A program made the translations under genes and the position numbers. Below, piece by piece: positions 16,048-21,377 of a stretch of DNA of 21,377 nucleotides. The notes beneath the pieces were generated by a model. The model did no database searches and was not told the DNA's origin. It saw nothing but the letters and a program-made list of their open reading frames with translations. The stretch is from Methanocorpusculaceae archaeon UBA425 (GTDB lineage Archaea > Halobacteriota > Methanomicrobia > Methanomicrobiales > Methanocorpusculaceae): the NCBI GenBank assembly GCA_002506085.1, contig DAWV01000019.1:402-21778 (forward strand). The letters run 5' to 3'. Each line of letters begins with the position of its first letter. Positions within the stretch are counted from its first letter, which is position 1.

Positions 16048-16089
16048 CTTATAGATTGGGCACTGAAAAACCTATAATTAATTTATAGG
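16048..16089 (+). promoter_or_regulatory. Promoter and palindrome of the coiled-coil-smc-scpA operon
   Basis: CCTATAA (16071-16077) and TTATAGG (16083-16089) form a perfect 7-bp inverted repeat around TTAAT. It contains a TATA box (TATAATTA) with purine-rich GAAAAA before it as a possible BRE. That box would give a near-leaderless transcript for the ATG at 16103. An alternative TATA (CTTATAGATT, 16048-16057) would place the palindrome on the start site, as an operator would be. Confidence 0.45.
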
Positions 16090-16102
16090 ACAGTTGTGAA
16101 AA

Positions 16103-16774
16103 ATGGATACCCGCATGAAATTCTTGGAACATGAACTTGCCGAGCAGGAACGCGGACTTGCCGGAAAGCAGGAAACTGCACCGGTTGTACCGGAAAAATC
16201 TGAAGATATCGAAGTACTTGAACGAAAAGTGCGTGAACTTGAGGCAATGGTCAGAGGACTTACCGATGAGCTGCTCGACCTCAAGTCGGTTACCCGGAAA
16301 ATTAATGCGCAGATAGAAAAACTCGGGGGAACTTCCGTCAAAAGTCACCCGGAGACCTCACGTTTCGGTGTGAAAAGAGGGGAAGTCGTTGCGGAACCCA
16401 TTGCTGAGCCCGCACGGAGCCCGGTTTCCGAAGTCGCATCACGTATCATGCCGGGAGTCAGACGTCCTAGTGTTGAAACCCCCGCACCCCGTGTGAGCCG
16501 CCCGATCCCCGCACAGGTCCCCGAACCCAAACCCGCGGCAGCTCCGGCTGCAGAAGTGCCGGTTGAAAAACTGAAACCAGGGGAGTTTGAATATATCATG
16601 CAGCCCGACGGGACCATTCTGAAACAGAAGAAGACCCCAAACAGGAATGTCATTATTGCCGGGACCGGGTATAATCCGGCGCATGCCTCTCATTCTTCCT
16701 CCATTCGTGCAGATTCATCTGCCGTCATTGAAGCAAGTGAAGATGACACGGTCACGATAGAAAACAAACGATAA
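16103..16774 (+). CDS. Coiled-coil protein of unknown function upstream of smc
   Basis: This 223-residue soluble protein is not assigned to a family. Residues about 1-25 are charged and helical. Residues about 34-78 form a heptad-like coiled coil (LERKVRELEAMVRGLTDEL and onward), ending in a glycine pair. A Pro/Ala-rich, probably disordered linker spans about 95-155. A compact conserved-looking segment near 158-190 (GEFEYIMQPDGTILKQKK) leads to a Ser-rich acidic tail. The gene ends 12 nt before smc, so it is almost certainly co-transcribed with smc and scpA. By position it may be a condensin-associated or nucleoid protein; that is inference. No ScpB-like winged-helix pattern is seen. Confidence 0.8.
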   Translation: MDTRMKFLEHELAEQERGLAGKQETAPVVPEKSEDIEVLERKVRELEAMVRGLTDELLDLKSVTRKINAQIEKLGGTSVKSHPETSRFGVKRGEVVAEPIAEPARSPVSEVASRIMPGVRRPSVETPAPRVSRPIPAQVPEPKPAAAPAAEVPVEKLKPGEFEYIMQPDGTILKQKKTPNRNVIIAGTGYNPAHASHSSSIRADSSAVIEASEDDTVTIENKR

Positions 16775-16775
16775 C

Positions 16776-16779
16776 GGAG
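16776..16779 (+). promoter_or_regulatory. Ribosome binding site fixing the smc GTG start
   Basis: GGAG lies 7 nt before the GTG at 16787. An ATG at 16783 is out of frame with smc, so the non-ATG start is supported by both the spacing and the family N-terminus (HIVQVDIDNFKSF). Confidence 0.7.
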
Positions 16780-16786
16780 TTCATGC

Positions 16787-19700
16787 GTGCACATTGTCCA
16801 GGTTGATATAGACAACTTCAAGTCTTTTTCCAGAAAGACAAAAATTCCTTTTTATGAGGGGTTTACCGTTATCTCCGGGCCGAATGGCTCGGGAAAAAGT
16901 AATATCATCGACTCCATCCTTTTTGTCCTGTCACTGTCCACCTCACGAAATCTTCGTGCGGAAAAACTCACTGATTTTATCAATAATATGTCCGGCAAAA
17001 ATACCGCGGAGGTCACCCTCACCTTTTCGGATGAAACCAAGATTCGCCGGAGAATCAAACGTACCCAAAACGGGTATTACAGTTATCACTATCTGAATGA
17101 AAAGGCCTGCTCCCAGACGGAAATTCTGGACTATCTTGCAAAATGCGGTATCAAACCCCATGGGTACAATGTCGTCATGCAGGGGGATATCTCCCGGATT
17201 ATGGATATGAGCGACCTGGAACGCAGGCGTATTATCGATGAAATCGCCGGTGTCGCCGAGTTCGATGAGAAAAAAGACCAGGCCCTGGTCGAGCTCGAAC
17301 AGGTTCGGGCGAGCATTGACCGGGAGGAGATTCTTCTCGCCTCGTATGCGAAGCAGCTCGAAGAGCTTGCGGCATCCCGGGAGGATGCGGTAAAATATAA
17401 GAAGCTGCAGGTGGAACTGGATTATCTTAATGCCGCGAAACAGATCGCCCGGCTTCACGCCCTCGAACGTGAACTCGGTCTGATTGCCCATTCTAAATCC
17501 GAGCAGGTAGAGAAGAAGATTCGTATCGGGAATGACATCGCCCTCGAAGAAAACGAGAAGAATGCACGTCTCGAGGAAGTCCGCGAGATAGACCGGAAGA
17601 TCAGCGATAAACAGGGTCCCGCTTATATGCGGATCATCGGCGGAATCGAGACCGAGAAGGGCAACATCCGGGTCGCAGAGGAGACGATGTCCCGCCGCAA
17701 GAAGGAGAAAGAGAGCAACCTCTCCGAGATGAACACTCTCTATCTCGATCTCCAGAAAAATCAGAACACCCTCAACGATAAGATTCGGGAAGCCAGGACT
17801 CTGCAGATTGACAAGGCCAATCTCGCGATGGAGCTTGAAGAGCAGAAGAAAACTCTTGAGCAGGCGAAGGAACTTGTCAGTCGACGGAGTTCTGATTCAA
17901 AGGGTGCCCAGGCGGAACTGGTCGGCCTGATGAGACAGGTCGAGGCGAAGAAGGAGGAGCGGGGTGCGATTGTCGTTCAGAGGGACGGGATTATCGAGCG
18001 GAGCCGGGTTCGTGCGCAGGAACTCGGAAAGATGCAGCGTGAGCAGGGTTCGCTGACTGAGGAGCGTGCCGAGAAACAGGAGGAGATTGACCGGCTCGAA
18101 AAGGATCTCGAGGATGCCCGGAAGAATAAAACCCTCCTCGATAAGCAGATAGGAGAGACCGAACGGGCTATGCTGAGTGCAAGAAAGGCACTCGAATCGC
18201 TCAGAGAAGAAATCTCGCGGCTCACGAAAAAGCAGATGCAGATTGAGGCCCAGCAGCAGGCATCCGGTGCGTCGGACAGGACGATTTCTGCGATTCTTGG
18301 TATGGACGGGGTGTTCGGCACTGTTTCCAGTCTTGGAAAAGTGATTGATTCGGCCTATACCACTGCTCTGAATATTGCTGCTGGGGGCAGACTCAATAAC
18401 GTTGTTGTCGATACGGATCAGACCGCGGCGGATGTTATCGGATATCTGAAAGATGAACGTCTGGGGCGGCTGACTCTTCTGCCGCTGAACAAGATGAAAC
18501 TCCAGCCCCCTCTTCCGCCGGTTGCCGGAAACGGCGTGGTGGATTATGCCATCAATCTGATTGATTTCGATGCCGAATATCGGGATGCCTTTAATCTGGT
18601 TTTCGGTCAGACCGTGGTCGTGGAGACGCTTGATGCCGCCCGCCGTCTGATGGGGAAATACCGGATGGTGACTCTGGAGGGCGAGCTGCTTGAAAGAGGC
18701 GGGGCGATGACCGGGGGTTTTATCCGGAAGGATATCCGCGGGTTCGGCGTGGCTGTGGGTCGGGAGTCTGCGGATATTTCCGCGAAACTCGCAGATCTGC
18801 GAAATGACGAGTCCGACCTTGCTGCGGCCGAAGCCCGTCACCGGTCGGTTTCCGAGGGTCTTCGTGCGGAACGTAACGAGCTGGATTCATCTATTACCCA
18901 GATTGGGTTGAAGATTAAGGACTGTAACCGTATTCTCGATAAAATCGCCCAGGATGAGGTCGAGGCAGCCCGTCTTCTGGAAGAGACGGAACGCGATAAG
19001 AAGGAGAATGCGAATCAGGTTGCCGGACTGGAGACCCGGGTGGATGCTCTTTCGGATGAAATAGATGTTCTCAACAAGCGGGTGAATGAACTCAGGTCCG
19101 TGCTGAACGAGGATGAGTTTAATCTTCTTACCGATAAGCTGCAGAAGGCCCAGTCGGGTTATAATGATGCATATCGCCGGTATGAGAATAAGGTGAGCGA
19201 CCTTTCTGGTCTGAATCTCGAGCGTCAGCATTTCAAGCAGAATGTGGAGCAGAAAACCCGGGAACGTGAGGCTCTTGAGGCAAAGAATGCCTCAATCGAT
19301 GTGGAGATTGCTGAGTGCTATAAAGCGATCGATGCTGCCAATGCGGCGATTTCCGGATTCAGGGATGAGATGAAGGCGTTTACGGGGGAGATCGAAGAGC
19401 TGACGGGTGAGCGGGTTAAGGTTCAGCGTATGGCTGATGAAGCCCGTACGAGAATTGTGACTCTTCAGGGCGATGAGGAGCGGTGTAATGTGCAGATTGC
19501 GGCGTTCGATGAAAAATCCGCGTCACTCGCTCTGGAAATGTCCGGCATCAAGGGGTCGGTCCGGGAGGATGTTGCCTGCGAGCTTTCGATGGATGAGATT
19601 CTTGACAGACTCGCCACGACCGAGCGGTCAGTCAGAAGGCTTGGGAATGTGAATATGCTTGCAATCGAGCAGTATGATGATGTTCAGAAGAGGTCCATTG

Positions 19701-20236
19701 AGCGGACAGAAAAGAAGAATACTCTTTCACGTGAACGTCAGGCCCTTCTTGATAAGATCGAGAGTTTCAAGCAGATGAAGCTTGATGCATTTATGGGGGC
19801 TTACACATCGATCGATAAGCATTTTCAGGAGATTTACCGGCGGCTGAATGACGGGATGGGTCATCTTGTTCTGGATAATCCGGATGATCCGTTCCAGGGG
19901 GGTGTAACGTTCGAGGTTTCTCCGCGCGGGAAGGAGGTCACCCGGCTGAATCTGATGTCGGGCGGCGAGAAGTCGTTTACGACGCTTTCGTTTATTTTTG
20001 CACTTCAGCAGTTTATGCCGGCGCCGTTTTACGCGCTTGATGAAGTTGATTCCAATCTGGACGGGGTGAATGTGGAGCGGCTTTCCCAGATGGTTCGGGA
20101 AATCTGCGCGGACAGTCAGTTCGTGATTGTGTCGCACAGGAAGCCGATGATCGAGGCGGCGGACCGGATGGTCGGGGTGACCCTGCGTCTGAGTGATAAG
20201 AGTACACTTGTGACTGGTGTGAAGATGAATGATTGA
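16787..20236 (+). CDS. smc: SMC chromosome segregation ATPase
   Basis: At 1149 residues this is a full-length archaeal SMC, the ATPase of the condensin-like complex that compacts and segregates chromosomes. The N-terminal head carries Walker A GPNGSGKS (31-38) and the Q-loop region VVMQGDI near 130-136. A long coiled coil runs to about 495. The hinge spans about 500-650 and ends in the conserved GGAMTGGF. The return coiled coil reaches about 1000. The C-terminal head has signature LMSGGEKSF (about 1055-1063), Walker B FYALDEVDSNLD (about 1080-1091) and the switch SHRKPMIEAAD. It uses a GTG start and overlaps scpA by 8 nt, ensuring coupled synthesis of the motor and its kleisin. Confidence 0.98.
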   Translation: MHIVQVDIDNFKSFSRKTKIPFYEGFTVISGPNGSGKSNIIDSILFVLSLSTSRNLRAEKLTDFINNMSGKNTAEVTLTFSDETKIRRRIKRTQNGYYSYHYLNEKACSQTEILDYLAKCGIKPHGYNVVMQGDISRIMDMSDLERRRIIDEIAGVAEFDEKKDQALVELEQVRASIDREEILLASYAKQLEELAASREDAVKYKKLQVELDYLNAAKQIARLHALERELGLIAHSKSEQVEKKIRIGNDIALEENEKNARLEEVREIDRKISDKQGPAYMRIIGGIETEKGNIRVAEETMSRRKKEKESNLSEMNTLYLDLQKNQNTLNDKIREARTLQIDKANLAMELEEQKKTLEQAKELVSRRSSDSKGAQAELVGLMRQVEAKKEERGAIVVQRDGIIERSRVRAQELGKMQREQGSLTEERAEKQEEIDRLEKDLEDARKNKTLLDKQIGETERAMLSARKALESLREEISRLTKKQMQIEAQQQASGASDRTISAILGMDGVFGTVSSLGKVIDSAYTTALNIAAGGRLNNVVVDTDQTAADVIGYLKDERLGRLTLLPLNKMKLQPPLPPVAGNGVVDYAINLIDFDAEYRDAFNLVFGQTVVVETLDAARRLMGKYRMVTLEGELLERGGAMTGGFIRKDIRGFGVAVGRESADISAKLADLRNDESDLAAAEARHRSVSEGLRAERNELDSSITQIGLKIKDCNRILDKIAQDEVEAARLLEETERDKKENANQVAGLETRVDALSDEIDVLNKRVNELRSVLNEDEFNLLTDKLQKAQSGYNDAYRRYENKVSDLSGLNLERQHFKQNVEQKTREREALEAKNASIDVEIAECYKAIDAANAAISGFRDEMKAFTGEIEELTGERVKVQRMADEARTRIVTLQGDEERCNVQIAAFDEKSASLALEMSGIKGSVREDVACELSMDEILDRLATTERSVRRLGNVNMLAIEQYDDVQKRSIERTEKKNTLSRERQALLDKIESFKQMKLDAFMGAYTSIDKHFQEIYRRLNDGMGHLVLDNPDDPFQGGVTFEVSPRGKEVTRLNLMSGGEKSFTTLSFIFALQQFMPAPFYALDEVDSNLDGVNVERLSQMVREICADSQFVIVSHRKPMIEAADRMVGVTLRLSDKSTLVTGVKMND

Positions 20237-20999
20237 GGATTTACCGGAAGAGAAACTCGAAGAACCGATTGAGATTCTTTGTCAGTTGGCGAAGAATGGG
20301 GAGATTGATCCCTGGAATATTGATATTGTCGAGGTTACGGAACGGTTTTTGAACGAGCTGGAACGCAGGAGCCAGCTTGATCTGAGGATTTCGGGGCGGA
20401 CGATTTTTTATGCGTCGGTTTTGCTTCGTATGAAGTCGGAGTCGATGAATGAGCCGGAGCCCGAAGATGAGTTGGATGATGGTGATTTCGGCGCGGGGGA
20501 TTCTTTTGGTGAGGATGATGTTGTTTCTGAGAGGGCTCTAGGTCCGATCGAACTTCTTGAGCGGGAGATTGACCGCAGGCTTAAGCGGAAGGATGCGCGA
20601 AAGCGTCCGGTCACGCTCTATGAGCTGATTAAGGAGCTGAAACTTGCCGAAAAAGCGGAACGCAGACGGCAGAGGCGGCGGAAATTTATCGATAACGAGG
20701 ATGAGCTGTTTGCGGACCCGGATGCAGAAGAGGTAGTGGGGATTGCGCATGAGGAGGATTACGAGCGCATGGCCGGGAAGATTTATGCGGTTGTGTGTGC
20801 GCATCCCGATGCGCGTGATCCCGGGGTTTCCCTGTATGAACTGGTAAAAATACTCCACTGGCCATTGTATTTTGTGTATCTTCCCTGTCTGTTTCTGGTG
20901 CAGGATGGACGGGTCGATCTTGAGCAGGATGAGTTTTTCGGCGATTTGTGGGTGGTGATGTATGATGGTTGTGCAGAGAAGGTCGAAAAAGCCGCATAA
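20229..20999 (+). CDS. scpA: Segregation and condensation protein A (kleisin)
   Basis: This 256-residue ScpA-family kleisin bridges the two SMC heads. The N-terminal helical domain has the family pattern ILCQLAKNGEIDPWNIDIVEVTERFL (positions about 13-38 overall, interrupted by no gap), then LRISGRTIFYASVLLRMKSE. A very acidic linker (about 74-102) is followed by LLEREIDRRLKRKDARKRPVTLYEL. The C-terminal winged-helix segment (about 190-245, VSLYELVKILHWPLYFVYLPCLFLVQDGRVDLEQDEFFG in register) binds the SMC head base. It starts inside the smc stop region (8-nt overlap). No scpB is present downstream in the window. A further small ORF starts within its last 35 nt. Confidence 0.94.
   Translation: MIEDLPEEKLEEPIEILCQLAKNGEIDPWNIDIVEVTERFLNELERRSQLDLRISGRTIFYASVLLRMKSESMNEPEPEDELDDGDFGAGDSFGEDDVVSERALGPIELLEREIDRRLKRKDARKRPVTLYELIKELKLAEKAERRRQRRRKFIDNEDELFADPDAEEVVGIAHEEDYERMAGKIYAVVCAHPDARDPGVSLYELVKILHWPLYFVYLPCLFLVQDGRVDLEQDEFFGDLWVVMYDGCAEKVEKAA
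20954..20959 (+). promoter_or_regulatory. Ribosome binding site for the small membrane protein
   Basis: GGTGAT matches the distal part of the archaeal GGAGGTGAT consensus exactly and is 5 nt before the ATG at 20965. It is inside scpA, which makes translation-coupled expression likely. Confidence 0.55.
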
Positions 21000-21096
21000 T
21001 TTCTGGTGGATTGTTCTCGCAGTTTTGCTTGCGGTCTGTGTAGTCGGGATTGTGGTTATTTCCATGTCCGGTCTGTTGTCAGTTTTGAATTTCTGA
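20965..21096 (+). CDS. Small single-pass membrane protein (43 residues)
   Basis: This short open frame overlaps the last 35 nt of scpA in a different frame and ends at TGA 21094-21096. The predicted protein begins with a basic segment (MVVQRRSKKPHN). It continues with FWWIVLAVLLAVCVVGIVVI, a strongly hydrophobic stretch long enough for one membrane helix, then a short tail ending in LLSVLNF. By the positive-inside rule the N-terminus should face the cytoplasm. Coding is supported by the good ribosome binding site, the sharply organised basic-then-hydrophobic layout and operon position. I recognise no family; it is not like archaeal SecE or Sec61-beta. It could be a membrane tether or a small regulator; no function is assigned. 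Confidence 0.6.
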   Translation: MVVQRRSKKPHNFWWIVLAVLLAVCVVGIVVISMSGLLSVLNF

Positions 21097-21108
21097 TTCG
21101 TTACCGGC

Positions 21109-21145
21109 GGGTTTATATGTGATTTGCTCCAATCTAGTTACCTCG
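21109..21145 (+). promoter_or_regulatory. Upstream promoter P1 of a probable stable-RNA operon
   Basis: GGGTTTATA begins at 21109, and TTACCTCG begins exactly 29 nt later at 21138, near where transcription should start. The same two elements with the same spacing recur at P2. Confidence 0.5.
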
Positions 21146-21218
21146 CAAGGCGCGTGAATACCCGCCCGATTCCGCAAGGAACCGGGGGCTATCCGCGTGT
21201 GCCTTATCCCGAGCAAAA

Positions 21219-21254
21219 CCCCGGAAGACGTGCAGAAATGTCGTTCTTCCGGGG
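21219..21254 (+). other. Strong hairpin between the two promoters
   Basis: CCCCGGAAG (21219-21227) and CTTCCGGGG (21246-21254) pair perfectly. ACG/CGT extends the stem after a one-base bulge, leaving an 11-nt loop. No T-run follows, so it is not an obvious terminator; a leader-RNA structure or part of an unidentified small RNA is possible. Confidence 0.5.
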
Positions 21255-21274
21255 TCCTGTAACGATGATTCGGA

Positions 21275-21311
21275 GGGTTTATAACAAAGCCCGCCTAACA
21301 TTATTACCTCG
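21275..21311 (+). promoter_or_regulatory. Downstream promoter P2 of a probable stable-RNA operon
   Basis: GGGTTTATA at 21275 and TTACCTCG at 21304 repeat the P1 elements with the same 29-nt offset, 166 bp downstream. The sequence after it (21312-21377) has small hairpins (GTCAG/CTGAC, GGGA/TCCC) and no convincing reading frame. The RNA or gene it drives begins beyond the window. Confidence 0.5.
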
Positions 21312-21377
21312 AAAGTCAGCCAAACTGACCCCGGGAAACTCCCAGTAAAAAGGGTGTTTTCCCCAAGGGATTCAGTT

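Noticed and set aside
17897..18841. Long minus-strand open frame inside smc
   Set aside because: It is a shadow of the smc coiled-coil and hinge coding sequence with no ribosome binding site and no recognisable domain.
21124..21348. 74-residue open frame at the right edge
   Set aside because: It contains promoter P2 and the strong hairpin, has no ribosome binding site, and its composition (many Arg, Pro and Gly) looks like a translated structured RNA or leader.
21138..21377. RNase P RNA, SRP RNA or a tRNA
   Set aside because: None of the conserved signatures I know for these RNAs (for example the SRP GGAAGGGAGCA loop region or tRNA GGTTCGA arm) is present.

Overview
The window reads as chromosome of a methanogenic euryarchaeon, most likely Methanomicrobiales and possibly Methanocorpusculum-like; the genus is a guess from general resemblance. 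The evidence is an archaeal 20S proteasome beta subunit next to the KH-beta-CASP ribonuclease aCPSF1/FttA, an archaeal-type NadM, LarB, a DUF4013 membrane protein, archaeal TATA boxes, several near-leaderless starts and GGAGGTGAT-type ribosome binding sites. It is gene dense, with 15 complete protein genes (one a newly proposed 43-residue membrane protein) plus a possible 3' end of a further gene at the left edge. I found no tRNA, rRNA body, CRISPR array, transposase or integrase.

Left part (1-5726), the most accessory-looking region. It opens with a 105-nt-spaced, in-frame repeat (1-174) and a DJ-1/PfpI-like protein lacking expected catalytic residues. A tightly coupled pair follows: a TPR solenoid protein with a C-terminal winged helix (909-2732) and a BrxD-family (PF10923-type) P-loop ATPase (2713-4011). 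No methyltransferase, PglZ, PglW or BrxA/B lies beside them, so this is a stand-alone use of the BREX ATPase family and the best candidate for an undescribed system. A convergent AAA_14/DUF4143 ATPase in visibly more A+T-rich DNA completes the island.

Middle part (5727-13085), cellular maintenance. It holds a YhaM-type OB-fold/HD exoribonuclease, a DUF4013 membrane protein translationally coupled to UvrB (nucleotide excision repair), then on the minus strand a larB-nadM operon. NadM can make NaAD and LarB consumes NaAD in nickel-pincer nucleotide synthesis, so the two genes form a metabolic unit. Divergent from them is a single-domain AAA+ ATPase abutting a PhnP-like metallo-beta-lactamase hydrolase.

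Right part (13086-21377), information processing. psmB and aCPSF1 lie in a row, ending in a clear hairpin plus U-tract terminator. A coiled-coil protein, smc and scpA form a chromosome-segregation operon behind a palindromic promoter. An additional 43-residue single-helix membrane protein overlaps the end of scpA behind a strong ribosome binding site. The last 270 nt hold two promoters of identical geometry 166 bp apart with hairpins between and after them, which looks like the leader of a highly expressed stable-RNA operon (possibly rRNA) starting just beyond the window.
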